A program made the position numbers and the translations under genes. This document shows, one piece after another, positions 1 through 11,006 of a stretch of 64,000 nt of DNA. This stretch comes from Harmonia axyridis (taxonomy: Eukaryota > Arthropoda > Insecta > Coleoptera > Coccinellidae). The notes below the pieces were generated by a model. The model worked only from the letters and a program-made list of their open reading frames with translations. It had not been told where the DNA came from and did not search any database. The stretch is taken from assembly GCF_914767665.1 (NCBI RefSeq), contig NC_059506.1, positions 21,491,825 to 21,555,824 on the forward strand, read 5' to 3'. Numbering within the stretch: the stretch's first letter is position 1; every line of letters begins with the position of its first letter.

Positions 1-332
1 ATATAGAGTTCATAATATTGTAGAGTAGTGTTCTTTCGGTGTTTTTTATCCATATTTTTAGCTTGCATTTAAACTGATAACAATTTTGGATATTCCTTAT
101 ATCTTCAGGTAGAATGCTGAATATTCTTGGAGCCAAGTATTGGTTGCATCTTTGGCCAATTGTCTTTTCAGCTCTTATAGTAGTGGGACGAGTACCTTTT
201 ATTCTCGTGTGATATATGTGAGTAGAATGTGTTATATCATTTTTATTTTTATGAATATCCATCAGAGTCTTAAATGGATACAGTTGTGCCAGATCCATAA
301 CTTCCGCTTCTTTATACGTCCGTTCACTGCTG
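1..332 (-). pseudogene. LINE reverse-transcriptase C-terminal tail, part 2 (interrupted by MITE)
   Basis: On the minus strand this stretch stays open and reads YPFKTLMDIHK, HTRIKGTRPTTIRAEKTIGQ, YLAPRIFSILPEDIRN and FKCKLKIWI, the typical C-terminal tail of Jockey/CR1-type non-LTR retrotransposon proteins. It continues the fragment at 1621-1972 across the MITE at 335-1618. The element runs off the left edge of the window. The frame is intact here but broken upstream, so it is a dead copy. Confidence 0.8.
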
Positions 333-334
333 TA

Positions 335-1618
335 CAGAGCATCCCATTTTGGGTGAGACAGCCAGGTTTCTCGCTTGTTATTTAAGATAGAGCCTTGCGG
401 TTTTCACGTTCCTTTCCTACTTTTTCGTGAAACTCAAGTTGGTCTAATCAGATTTTGCATAACTGTTTCCGTTCAAGAGATACAGGGTGATTTTGGAAAT
501 TGATACTTTTCGGACCCTTCCTTTATCTCCGAAGTTATTAGAAATAATGCTGAGGTAAAAACTACATCTGAATCAGAATTTTGCGTAGAATCCGGTGGCG
601 TACTCAATTTTTTTTTCGGGGTATGGTTTTGAAGATTCAACACAAACCTATATTTTTTTCAATGGAACACCCTATATATCATTACCTCGTTGAATTCGTT
701 ATTTTTTCCCTTCAAAATGATATATGATGCTTTAGTGTTTTTTCAACATTTCTGACCATCCTACCTATATAGGTAGGATGGTCAGAAATGTTGAAAAAAC
801 ACTAAAACATCAAATAATGATGATTTTTTTGTTAATGAGCAATGGATTTCCCATATGAAAAAAAGGTTCAATTGGATAATTTTAATTTGTGATTTTTATA
901 AATAGTAGAGTAAGCTAACAAAGATAATACACTCATCACTAACATGAAAAATAAAACGTAGGTACCTACCTAATAACAACAATACAAAAATTCATAAGTA
1001 TTGCATGATATCTTACAGCTTAAACTGTTCAATATTTTTCATATTAGTGATGACTGTATTATATTTGTTTGCTTACTCTACTATAAATAAAAATCACAAA
1101 TGAAAATTATCCAATTAATCCTTTTTTTTCATATGGAAAATCCATTGTCCATTAACAAAAAATCATTATTATTTTATGTTTTAGTGTTTTTTTAACATTT
1201 CTGACCATCCTACCTATATAGTATCATATATTATTTTGAAGGGAAAAAAATAACGAATTCAACGAGGTAATGATATATAGGATGTTCCATTGAAAAAAAT
1301 ATAGGTTTGTGTTGAATCTTCAAAACCATACCCCGAAAAAAAAAATTGAGTACGCCACTGGATTCTACGCAAAATTCTGATTCAGATGTAGTTTTTACCT
1401 CAGCATTATTTCTAATAACTTCGGAGATAAAGGAGGGGTCCGAAAAGTATCAATTTCCAAAATCACCCTGTATCTTTTGAACGGAAACAGTTATGCACAA
1501 TCTGATTAGACCAACTTGAGTTTCACGAAAAAGTAGGAGAGGAACGTGAAAACCGCAAGGCTCTATCTTAAATAATAAGCGAGAAACCTGGCAGTCTCAC
1601 CCAAAATGGGATGCACTG
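335..1618. mobile_element. Palindromic MITE, copy 1 (TIR CAGTGCATCCC), TA target duplication
   Basis: The two halves are reverse complements of each other over about 600 bp, with ends CAGAGCATCCCATTTTGGG and CCCAAAATGGGATGCACTG flanked by TA. The second copy at 50300-51463 has the same ends. It carries no coding sequence; ORFs over it are shadows of the arms. It sits inside a LINE frame, which shows that it inserted after the LINE. The left arm has an extra 38-bp inverted duplication (731-806) that the other copy lacks. TA duplications suggest mobilisation by a Tc1/mariner-type or similar transposase. Confidence 0.85.
731..806. repeat. Perfect 76-bp spacerless palindrome
   Basis: Bases 731-768 are the exact reverse complement of 769-806, with no loop. 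It lies in the left arm of the MITE and is absent at the matching place in the right arm (about 1165-1230) and in the second copy of the element. Confidence 0.95.
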
Positions 1619-1620
1619 TA

Positions 1621-1972
1621 CATTCTGCTTTTTCTTAGGATAATTTTGATGAACGATTTTTGTATTATTTTCAGCCTGTTGAGGCGGCCGTCAATCATAT
1701 GCTGCACCCCAACCCAGAATGCCGTATGATAAATGGGACTCAATTAATGCGTGATAGAGAGTTTTCATTTGCTTGAAGTCCAAAATTTCGGCCATCCTTC
1801 TAAAACGTAAAACAAAACATATTAATCCAATAGGACAGCGAAATTTTATTTCGCCGGGGCGCCTACATATCTGGCGGCGGCTCTGCTCGTAGGTTTTTCT
1901 TGGACAATGAAGTAAATATCGAAATTTAGCCAATTTTTCGTTGATTAACGTGATATTGGCCTTTATCTTCAA
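1621..1972 (-). pseudogene. LINE reverse-transcriptase fragment, part 1
   Basis: The minus-strand ORF contains MKTLYHALIESHLSYGILGW, a hallmark of the thumb region of LINE reverse transcriptases. It ends at a stop after GAAYD. The homologous frame resumes one base shifted (RLNRLKIIQKSFIKIILRK) and then meets the MITE boundary. About 100 bp in the middle (around 1830-1910), GC-rich and containing GCCGGGGCGCC, does not fit the LINE consensus I recognise and looks like a separate insertion. Upstream of 1972 the similarity is lost. Confidence 0.75.
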
Positions 1973-3660
1973 CTTTTTTCTGAAGTTTTACTGCAGATAA
2001 TGTATTCAAGAAAAAAAATGGAATTGAAAGTTAATTAAAAGTGAAAGGGCTAAGTAATGAAAGAATTTGCTCGTACAAAAATTTCAGTTGAAGTAAATAG
2101 AGCGTGTATTACCTATGATTCTTGATCCTAATCATTCAATATATTTTCACTTGATTCAATTGAAAATCCCAGCGCAATTCACTTAATGATTTATAAAATA
2201 AAACAAAGTAATTTTCTCGAATACTTTACTGTTTATGACCATTGTTGCACCAACAGTGGCTTCAGTAGATAACATTTCGATATTAAACTTGAAGAAGTCA
2301 CATAAAGCGTCTGTCCTAAATATTAATATTTTTATGGAAATTAATTTGTTTGGAATTATTCATAATAATGTACCTGTACATTTTTTGACAAATCGTTTTT
2401 GTCATCAAATTCACTTGTTAAAATTCGGATTTAGTCAGAGTCAATAGAGATCCACCGCTTACAGACAAAGAATGAAGATAAACTAGTTTTTCCCCATTTT
2501 TGACGAATAATGACATGGATTTTGAACATAATAATGAACATAGAGAGAGTATACGCAATTTTCACGTGCCCCAATATGGTTAGACGATGTTGTTGGATTG
2601 TGATATATTTAATAGTTCATGTTGGGGACTCATTTCACTTACTCCCTCGTATACTCCCTCTTTCTATGATTATCAGTCTGGGATTTCGAACGATATTCCT
2701 ATTTTAAGTTTTTTAGTTCATCAAATCGATCAAATATTTCTGAATTATTCAATGATCAATAAATCAGAATCTGGAACTGATTTAACTGTGCTGTCAATTG
2801 AACAATGTCCTTAGTTTTAGTTGAGCAACACACTGATTTGGGCGTCAAACACATTTACACAAACAAAGCGATGAAAACCTTTGAAACTGATACGTTAATT
2901 GAAACGGGTGGGTTCAAGACGGTATTCCGACACTTCTATGAGTTTGCAGAGAGATATAAAATTTAGTTATGTGCGGTATTCCTTTAGAACTTCCAGTAAG
3001 CTTCATTTCACTCAGTTTTATGTATCTCTGTTTCAACTCCCGCATTGCTTGTGTCCCAACGTATACATTACTTCTTCTTGTGAGGTCAGATTCTCTTTTT
3101 CCATTTTATGACAGCCTTCGCTGTGAACATTCGGATTCTGTTCGAAGAAATCTTAACAGATTTTACACGATTCTTTGTCATCTTCAAGTCATAAAAAATT
3201 TCAAGAAGGAATAGTGCTTTTCCTTTTTAATTAATTTCTCTAATTCTGTGGTTATTCCGTTCATTCTTTCACATCTTGTAGAACAAAATCGTGCGAGAAT
3301 ATATCAGAAACGCACAGTTTTCACGGTTATATTTTATTATTATATGTTGGTACTCCGAACTTTCCGCCAACCAACATTTTTCAATGCAAAAATCATTAAA
3401 TGATATTTATGGAAATATTTCATTAATTTCAATAAGAATGCAATGAATTAGAGAAAATAATGAATAATACTCATAAAGAAGACTCATTCTACCACTCATT
3501 CATTCAAAAACTTGCCACTTCGTGGCTCGTTTTTGAATTTTGAACTCGTGGAAGAATATCAACGCCTTCTGCACTTGTATTATAAATAACTATAATAATA
3601 TTATACTTTTCCTCGGAATGATGTCAATATAGCTTTATTTAATTTTGAAGAAACAAATTG
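1973..3660. other. AT-rich DNA with no gene recognised
   Basis: Short ORFs here have no family signature and look like chance frames. A stem-loop at about 3503-3537 pairs TTCAAAAAC with GTTTTTGAA around an inner GCCAC/GTGGC stem, like pieces seen in insect MITEs. This stretch lies downstream of the RUNX exon on its strand, but I see no exon in it. Confidence 0.5.
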
Positions 3661-3689
3661 TTATAGTCCATGTCCATTCCAGGGAGTGT

Positions 3690-4340
3690 CAATGTTCCAT
3701 CAGTTGATAATTCTTGGAAATTTGGGCTAGGAGAATGATTCAAATTTAGACGGAATCGACAGTACTCGGCGCATAAGCTCAAATTATTTTTAACTCTACA
3801 AGCCGGTCAGAAAGTGGAGAAACACGATACTCCCATATTTTTTTTCAATGATAATGCCCGATTCCTATATCATACTCACAATCTCCATGAAATTCTGCTT
3901 TCAAAATACCCCACTTGTCATCATATCTGTGATATCTACCTACTTTTTGACGTAGGCAACTTTTATCAAGAAATTTCATGGATGATAATATTGGTTTAAA
4001 CTTTGAACTAGAGATCATATCTTGAAAATTGTTCTAAATAATTGTGTGATTTATTTTATTGAATTCCTGAGAAGTTTTCAAGTCTTCAGAAAATTTACGG
4101 ATCACTTATTGAACGTCTCCTTCATTCCTAAAAAATGACCTTTAAAAAATGTCAATAAGTCCGTTTTTTCAAATGGTATACCCAGAATTTTTTTCGCCGG
4201 TCAGATAGCCTAGTGAGTAGTGTTCATTTATTGACATGTTGTGCCTAAAACTGGCAATATACTTTTCACGCATACAGTTTCAAAGGGATAATATTACTCA
4301 TCTGTACTTAATACCTACTAATATTATCGATTTAAGATAA
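3690..4340 (+). repeat. Dispersed repeat A, copy 1
   Basis: About 600 bp matches 52470-53070 in the same orientation with many substitutions. Shared blocks include AACTCAAATTATTTTTAACT, AATCTCCATGAAATTC, AAAAATGACCT and TACAGTTTCAAAGGGA. A short inverted piece of the same repeat is at 4865-4917. There is no coding sequence; it is probably an old non-autonomous element. Confidence 0.65.
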
Positions 4341-4534
4341 GCCAAATAAAAGAAACCAACAAAATATTTGGAAACATTTCAAATAAATCAAATTTAATAT
4401 TTGGAAACATTCCAAATATTTTATGGTTCCTTCGGTTTGGAACTGAAAATGAAAAAAAAATTTAGTACCTATTCTTTTGTAAAAGTATGAAAATGGTCTA
4501 TCAAAACTTTCCAACACTATATTAATTTGGCTAA

Positions 4535-4860
4535 CGTTTCTTTGTTTTAATGTTAACTACGTAAATATCACTGCCAGTGATACATTATTTTATTAAAAAA
4601 GTTCGCAAAGAGCATATAAACTACACTTCTTTGTTTTAATGTCAACTACGTCAATATTACTGCCAGTGACACATTTTTTTTTTTAAAGTGAAATGTTCTA
4701 GTTTCCTGTGCAACTTTCGTATTTTTTTCTTACATAAGAACCTTCTCCTAATAATAACAAATACAACAAAAAAGAATTAGTGAAATCGGTCCAGCCATTC
4801 ACACGTGATGCCGTGACCAAGGGAAAAAGGGATTCATTTTTATATATATAGATAGATTAG
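4535..4860 (+). repeat. Short duplicated motif and retrotransposon-like 3' tail
   Basis: A block of about 55 bp (CTTTGTTTTAATGTTAACTA) occurs twice, near 4540 and 4628. It is followed by TGAAATCGGTCCAGCCATTC and a TATATATAGATA tail, a type of ending common at the 3' end of insect retroelements. A related tail is near 50190-50270. No coding part is left. Confidence 0.4.
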
Positions 4861-4864
4861 GAAG

Positions 4865-4917
4865 TAGATGACAAGTGGGGTATTCCGAAATTTCATGGGG
4901 ATTATGAGTATGATATA
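4865..4917 (-). repeat. Inverted fragment of repeat A
   Basis: GATGACAAGTGGGGTATT and ATTTCATGG followed by GAGTATGATATAGG are the reverse complement of 3855-3925. It abuts the start of the hAT-like MITE remnant at 4916. Confidence 0.6.
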
Positions 4918-5700
4918 GGGCTGGGAATCATGAATTTGAATATTACAGTCATCCTTGAATATGTATTAGAATAATTGCGGATTGCATTATTCGAAATTCA
5001 AAATTTTTTCAGTTATCATTTTTGGCATACAGACTTGGAAATTCATTTTCCAACTTAACCACTATGGGGGTGAGATAACTTCATTCAGCTTCAATATTCT
5101 TTTCTTTCGTAGAATTAAACATGAATGTATTCTTGAAGGTTTTAATGTTCTCAGAATCCATTTGATCATTGTCTTTTTCAATGAAATTTTGTGATAAAGA
5201 ATGAATAATCGGCATGATCATTGCAGGTATTGAGATTCCATAAATAATGAATTGATGACGACCTCAATAAATTTCAGAGAAGTTGAACAATTTTTTGTAA
5301 TTCGTTAAAAATTTTAAATAATGGTAGGAACGTATTATCACAATGAAAACGAAAAACCCAATATATTTGGTTTGTGATCTGAATTACAAGTTTCTTTAAA
5401 GATCAACTAAAATAAGAAACCTAATGAAACTGTATTTCAAACTTGATCTTAATATCTCAAAAACTATGAGCTATGAAGAAAAAATCAACTGAAATTTTAA
5501 TGCTCTGTAGTTCGGTAATGAAGCCCTGAAATCTTGATACTGAATTTATGAATATTCCTTAGTATTCATGAATATCATATTCAGGACTGGTAATGAGTGG
5601 TTAGTTGAGTAATTTATCATTCGTGAAATTACGAATAAAAGTTTGAATAATCATTCAACTCTCCATTCAGTAATAGTTGAAAAGAATTGAATACAGAGTT
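4916..5700. mobile_element. Decayed copy of the hAT-type MITE found at 34205-35386
   Basis: It begins TAGGGCTGGGAATCATGAAT, the same terminus as the complete copy at 34205. It shares internal blocks such as AAAGTTTGAATAATCATTCA and runs of GAATAATCA-like motifs. The right terminus was not found, so the copy is truncated or badly decayed. Confidence 0.55.
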
Positions 5701-5809
5701 TACAATTTCATTATTTGAAATTTTTTTTATATAAAATTCAATCCATTTAAGAATCGATTTTTGAGATTAGGGATAAGCAATAAGAAGAAAGACAAATTGA
5801 CATACTCAC

Positions 5810-5923
5810 TTGTTTTTGATCTGGGCTCCCTTGGACCATCAACTGTGACCTTGATAGCTTTATTGTAGGTTGCTACTTGTGGAGGCGTTGAAGAGATCAT
5901 GATTGTGAGTGTGAAGCTCTTTC
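5810..5923 (-). CDS. Runx: RUNX/Runt-domain transcription factor, exon completing the Runt domain
   Basis: This is the next exon of the same gene, 114 nt long, bounded by an acceptor (TTTTTTTCAG, CAG at 5924-5926) and a donor GTGAGT at 5804-5809. It begins with GA, which completes the split Gly codon of the upstream exon. It then reads KSFTLTI, PPQVATYNKAIKVTVDGPRE and PRSKT, the C-terminal strand and wing region of the Runt domain that contacts DNA. The vertebrate counterpart exon is about the same size. The exon ends one base into a codon, so translation continues further left. No further coding exon is visible between 1 and 5800 on this strand, so the transactivation part and the usual C-terminal Groucho-binding motif must lie outside the window. 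The substitution of Met-Ile-Ser within the usual TITxST strand is mild and does not suggest a pseudogene. Confidence 0.95.
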
Positions 5924-5926
5924 CTG

Positions 5927-7280
5927 AAAAAAATATTTTGTGTTAGATATTGGGAACGACTAATGAAGACTTCAAATCATCTTCTCTGCCAGAAAAATGC
6001 TCATCCCTTGTTTTATGACACACTCACCCCAAAAGCGGTTGGTTATTCGATCGTAGTACGCAATTTCTGTTCACAAAGTTCGTTTCAGGACAAATCGCTC
6101 TATAATTTCGACACAATGTCTGTATGATTTTGGAATTTTGACTTGAGAATAGTCTCAAACGATATGAATTGATTCGTTGACTTTTAACCCGTCCTCAAAT
6201 TTCATTCTGTATCGAAAGAGAGGTTGTCAGGTACATAAAAATAATGTTATCCAAAATAAATACTTATAAAACATATATACACAACAAAGAACATTTGAAA
6301 ACAACAACACACTTTTTTCTCGTCAGAAAACATTCAATAATTTAATGTGTGATCATAATGATCAGAAAAGACATAAATATAACATGGCTACAAACTAATG
6401 ACTCAGAAACAGTTATTGTGAAAGGAAAATCAAATCATTTTCTAGTTGTATAGTTCATTTTTGTGTTTTTATAATACAAATTCCAAGAATCTTCTATTCA
6501 TACTCTATCACAGAATCAATATCCAGTTCAATTCCCCTATGTTTGTATGCCAATCTTTCCTGACAATCCTGACCCAGCGTGTTTTCAGCATTTTGTACTC
6601 TCTCTTTACTTCTTTCTTATGATATGTATCAATAAAATTTAGTCGATTCGTTTGACTCAACAAATGAATTAACACTTCTAGTGAGAGTAACTCCAATATT
6701 CAATCGAGGAAAACAACTGATTCAATCATTAAGAGCTTTAAAATGGAAGATAATGATGTTTGCATAATTTCTTAAATTTCCTTGTTATTATGTTCGCCAT
6801 GATATTGAGGCCGAAAATAAGCAGCTAGTATAAAAGTTAATATATGTCATTCGAAAATTCACTGAATGGGGTAGTTTGTGCCGAGTAGAAAACATGTTCA
6901 CAATCATTCATTTTTCATCTATAAACCTATTGGAAAAATATGATTGATATTGTTAACCTAAGAATAGTAATGATTATCTGCTTACCACGCCCGCAGTAAG
7001 AAATTTTTTGGCACAAGAAAATTTTTATGTTATAGCCAATTTCACGATTTTTTTTGAGATATGTAACCAAATTTGATGAGACTACAAGGATAACTGTAGT
7101 GTGATTGATTTTATTGAAAAAAAAATCAGATATTCCGTAAAAACACAAAATGAAGAATAACCGTCAATTTTCGATCATGTGTTACATGACGTTTTTTATT
7201 GAAAATCACATGTAGAATCTCGCCTTGAAGTTTTCGACTTTTTAAAGTAGACACCCTGTATACATTTCCTCGAAAATCAT
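5927..7280. other. AT-rich intron sequence, nothing recognised
   Basis: Only low-complexity AT-rich DNA with chance ORFs is seen here. It directly follows the acceptor of the second Runt exon on the minus strand. Confidence 0.5.
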
Positions 7281-7580
7281 GAATGAAATGGTGTCATAAC
7301 TCCAAATCGCTGATACACACCAAACACGCGAAAAACAGGAGAATGTCGACATGTTTCGATCTCGACGCCAGTAGAAATCATCAGGCGATGCATCCCTTCA
7401 ATCAACCTGTCATTTTCACTTCGTTCTTTTATAGGTAAAGAGGGCGTACCGCAGAGGTGTGCTACGGTGTTGGGGGCTCACGCGATCTACTTGAGGCCTG
7501 AAATGGAATCAAGACAGAACCGCGACAGGTACAGGGTGGTGCTGAGGGTGTGCAACCCCACTGGGGTTGACGTCTTCTGA
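7280..7580 (+). other. Uncharacterised GC-richer open frame, possibly Penelope-type repeat
   Basis: The plus-strand frame is open from at least 7320 to the TGA near 7579 without an ATG start. It includes GKEGVPQRCATVLGAHAIYL and RYRVVLRVCNPTGVDVF. A polypyrimidine tract and TAG at 7424-7434 mimic a splice acceptor. Upstream, CATGTTTCGATCTCGACG and ATCATCAGG resemble the terminal repeats of Penelope-like retroelements, so a TE origin is as likely as an exon. I do not recognise the protein. Confidence 0.25.
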
Positions 7581-7957
7581 TGTGAAGTAAATTGTCTGGG
7601 TATCAAGCATGTGAGGCGTGGGAGAGTTTAACCTTGGAGCGGAGTTGCTGTTTACTCGAGTTATGCCGTAGAAACGGAAAAAAAAGCGGAATATAAAAAT
7701 AATCTAATATATAAAATTCTTCTGTCACGGGGTGCGTAATCGAACTCCTCCGAAACGGCTCGACCGATTTTCGTGATCCTTAGCGAGGATATTAGTCAGG
7801 GAGGAGAATCGGACAACATCTATTTTTCATCCCCCTAAATGTTAAGGGTGGTCCACCCCTTAATTTTTTTTTTTTATTTTTCAGACAAAATTTTTTGTCT
7901 TTATTTTTTTATGATACATCATACAAAAATACATGCAACCCTAAATTTTCAATTTTC

Positions 7958-8460
7958 ACCCCTCTACGATCAACCCCTATTTTTTATTTGGTAATTAAAA
8001 AGTTTTATTTTTTTTGCAAGAATTTTTTTTTATTTTGTCATGACTTATAATGAAAAATTTCATATGACACTCAATTTTTCACCCCTCTACGTTCAACCCT
8101 CATTTTTTATTTGTTAATTATAAGCTTCAATTTTTTGGCAAAAATTTTTTTTTATTCTATCATGACTTTAAATGAAAAATCCATATTACTCTCAATTTTC
8201 ACCCCTCTACGATCAATCCCTATTTTTTTTTGTGAATTATAAACTTTAATTTCTTGGCAAAAATTTTTTTTTTATTGTGTCGACTTAAAAAAAAATCTGA
8301 TTATACTCTCACTTTTTCATCCCTCTACGATTAACCACTTTTTTTTATTTGTTAATTATAAACTTCAATTTTTTTGGTAAGAATTATTTTTAATTTGTCA
8401 TGACAGAATAAAAAATTTCATATCTCTCTCAATTTTCACTTTTATACGATCAACCCCTAT
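7958..8460. repeat. About 120-bp tandem minisatellite inside the Helitron
   Basis: A unit starting CACCCCTCTACGATCAACCC recurs at about 7958, 8080, 8200, 8318 and 8438, a spacing of 118-122 bp. Units contain T-rich runs and TCATGACTT-like blocks and have diverged by substitutions. Confidence 0.85.
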
Positions 8461-8608
8461 TTTTAAATCCCGATTTTTATCGTTTTTAATCTATCCACAG
8501 ATCCGCAATAAGGTTGCAAAATGGCAATCAAATATTATAATTGTAGTACGATAAATTCTTATTCAGAGTTTATAATTTCAAGTTCCTTTTTTTATTTTCT
8601 GTTGAATT

Positions 8609-8947
8609 TTGTTTCTAAAGATGCCGGCAATTAGACGTACAAACTTAAGTCGCAGAACCCGTAATGCTGCAAGTCAAAGAAATACAAAAGCAAGTCAAAC
8701 TGATGAGCAACGAGAAACGCGGAATGAAGTTGAACGGAATCGATGGAACCGGAACCAACAAAATAGAAGTGTTGCGTTTAACCCCTATAGAGCTGCATTT
8801 AATTATAACAAAGAAATTGACTACAGTACACTGCATATCGTTGCTATTGGACTAATGAACGTTATTTGTCAATATTGCAAGGCATTTAAGTTTAAAAATG
8901 AAGCCCCTGCATTGTGTTGCTCGAACATAATAAAGAAATTAACTTAA
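8609..8947 (+). pseudogene. Helitron Rep/helicase (RepHel) N-terminus, truncated
   Basis: RepHel proteins nick and unwind DNA during rolling-circle transposition. This 112-residue frame starts at MPAIRRTNLSRRTRNAA (Met 8621 or 8609). It contains QTDEQRETRNEVER and then VICQYCKAFKFKNEAPALCC, the conserved N-terminal zinc-finger-like segment of insect Helitron proteins. It stops shortly after that segment and about 65 bp before the Helitron 3' end. The Rep nuclease and helicase domains (more than 1000 residues in full-length proteins) are therefore deleted, and the fragment cannot be active. Confidence 0.85.
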
Positions 8948-9013
8948 CTCAGATGAAAAGGTAACAGACATTTCTTGATTATAGGGCGGTATGAAGTTTG
9001 CCGGGTCAGCTAG

Positions 9014-10800
9014 TAATAATAATAAAGGCTTTTTATTCTTCGAACAAAATACATATTCTATCGCAGAATGGGCAAGAATCAGTGCATCCAGGCCGGATGC
9101 ACTGTTCTATCTAACCTTGAATTCATTGAATATCTAAACATTTAAAAAGAAAAAAAAAACAATATTAATTTCAAAATTCAGTTTCGGTCATACATGTATG
9201 TAGTGGGGAAAACAAAAAAGGAGAGAAATGAAAATACAAAAATTCAGAAATAAAATTATAAACACGACTACCCTCATAAAGACCTGTTCTGTATGTTTTA
9301 TTTTGATCTCTCATTTCCTAAACAGATCCCTCAATTCTTATCTATGTCTGTAATTAGAGAATTATGAGCCGCTAATGGTTTGAAAGAATTCGACTAGCCG
9401 ATGACGAATTTGTGGTCGAATTCATGCTGATCGCGTTGGTCGAATCAGAAAAAATTCAAGAAGGATATCGAAGTAAATTATACACTACTTCTTCCTGCCC
9501 CCAAAAGCGACGAAGTTGAGATTTTTGTAAAGAGATATCAAAAAACAATGTCATGTTTCATGCTTAGTTGCTAGCTGATCACGTAATAAGAGTCGTAGAA
9601 TATTCAAGAAAAATATTGGAAAAGCAAGGCCCCATATTTTCGTGAAAACAAAGTCGATCTGGTTGAGATTTAGCCTGTATTTGAATAACAACAATTTCAA
9701 TCTATATACAGAATTAAGTGTTGATAAGGTCAGAAGAAAGATAATAAATTCAATCAGAATATCAAAAAAGCTAATATTTCAGTGACGACATATCCAACTG
9801 AGTTGAATTGGGATTTTGCAAGTAGATATAAAATAACAATGTGAAGTATTTTTCCAACAGATTCAATCGTTACTTAAAAAAAAATCGTGGAGATGAAGAA
9901 AATAAAACAAAATAAATAACATACTTTTTTATATTTGTGGGAAAAATTTTGTTTTATTTCATTTCATGCTTGACGCAAAATTTCATGTTGATGCGTCATC
10001 AGAACCGGTGAACTATAGATAATTGCAAAAAGAGAAAATATTCAAGAAGAATATCGAAAAAAATAAGAGAACAATAAAAAGCTCCAGACGTTAGTAATTT
10101 CCTTTTTTTTTCGTTATACTTCTTGTTTTTTATCCTTGCAAATATCTGCTAATGGTGATTGATAATTGTCATAGCAACTACATTGTATATTTCAAATGGC
10201 TAGAGATAGCCCTGCCACCTGCCACCCTTGATTCTTGTTGTCAACAGTAAAAATAGTAGTCTTCGATTTCAAGTTCAAGTCAACAAAAGCCACAATTTCT
10301 CATTTCTGGCAAAAATCTGACGGGTGGGCATGTACCAATCTTACGCAAAAAAGCGAATTTTTCCTGGGTCAACATATGGATGTGAGGAGGTTCGTTTGCA
10401 GATGGACTCACGAAAATAACACTCATGGATTTCTTTTAGCGCGCTTGTTCTAGAAGAATAGTGGAGTATAATTCTGTTCAAATGTCTGCAATTTTAGAAT
10501 TTTGAATCAAAAGTGGTCTCAAACGATTTAGTTCACTGAACTGATGAATAATAAGATAATAAGATGAAACTTTCGAATTATATTGACTGATTTTAACTAT
10601 TTCTCAAAATGAGATGTGGAAATATATGCCGTCAGAAACTATTATTATTTCTGTAGTTTACGTATAGTCTTATGTTATTCTTCATTATGTAGTACATTTT
10701 ATTATGCCATGGCATGACGTCACGGATGGCGAAGCTGAGATACATGGTGTTAATTGGAAAATAAAAGAATCCTTGAATAATTTCAAGAAAAAGTCTTTTT
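9014..10800. other. AT-rich intron DNA with a degenerate repeat motif
   Basis: Between about 9420 and 10080 a motif resembling TTCATGCTGATCGCGT plus AGAATATTCAAGAAAAATAT recurs loosely, and a related stretch is near 38450-38850. This suggests a decayed minisatellite or TE. No gene is recognised. A TGACGTCA site is at 10715-10722. Confidence 0.35.
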
Positions 10801-10807
10801 CGGCAAC

Positions 10808-10903
10808 CGTCCGGGAAGTGCTCACTTCCCGGACGCTTTTTCTCTGAGAAAGTAGCATTTCCCGGCCTAGTCCGGAAAGTACGTACTTCCCGGACTAGGC
10901 CGG
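10808..10903. repeat. Two adjacent GC-rich hairpins
   Basis: The first, 10808-10835, has 13-bp arms (CGTCCGGGAAGTG) around a 2-base loop. The second, 10862-10903, has 21-bp arms with one mismatch and no loop (CCGGCCTAGTCCGGAAAGTA as left arm). Both contain TCCGG and GGAAGT. A third stem, TCCAGGAC/GTCCTGGA, is at 11101-11128. All are far GC-richer than the surroundings. Confidence 0.9.
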
Positions 10904-11006
10904 AAAAGAATCATAGAATCCATAACAACCGAGATAACGGCTGACAGTTCATATGAAATTAGTTGTCAAAAATTTGCATGTTTTTTTATCGCAATCGTAA
11001 TAAAAT

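Larger units (their letters stand above)
7703..9013 (+). mobile_element. Helitron, internally deleted, non-autonomous
   Basis: It starts TCTAATATATAAAATTC and ends GTTTGCCGGGTCAGCTAG, the 5' TC and 3' CTAG termini of insect Helitrons. It is inserted precisely between A (7702) and T (9014), with no target duplication, as expected for rolling-circle transposons. The CGAACTCCTCCGAAACGG block just inside the 5' end is typical. It holds a 120-bp minisatellite and the first part of the Rep/helicase gene. Confidence 0.9.

Noticed and set aside
7900..8460. Possible CRISPR-like array
   Set aside because: Units are contiguous, about 120 bp and diverging throughout, with no spacer/repeat structure; it is a minisatellite in a eukaryotic Helitron.
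8645..8836. Minus-strand ORF of 63 residues over the Helitron
   Set aside because: Shadow of the RepHel N-terminal frame on the plus strand.
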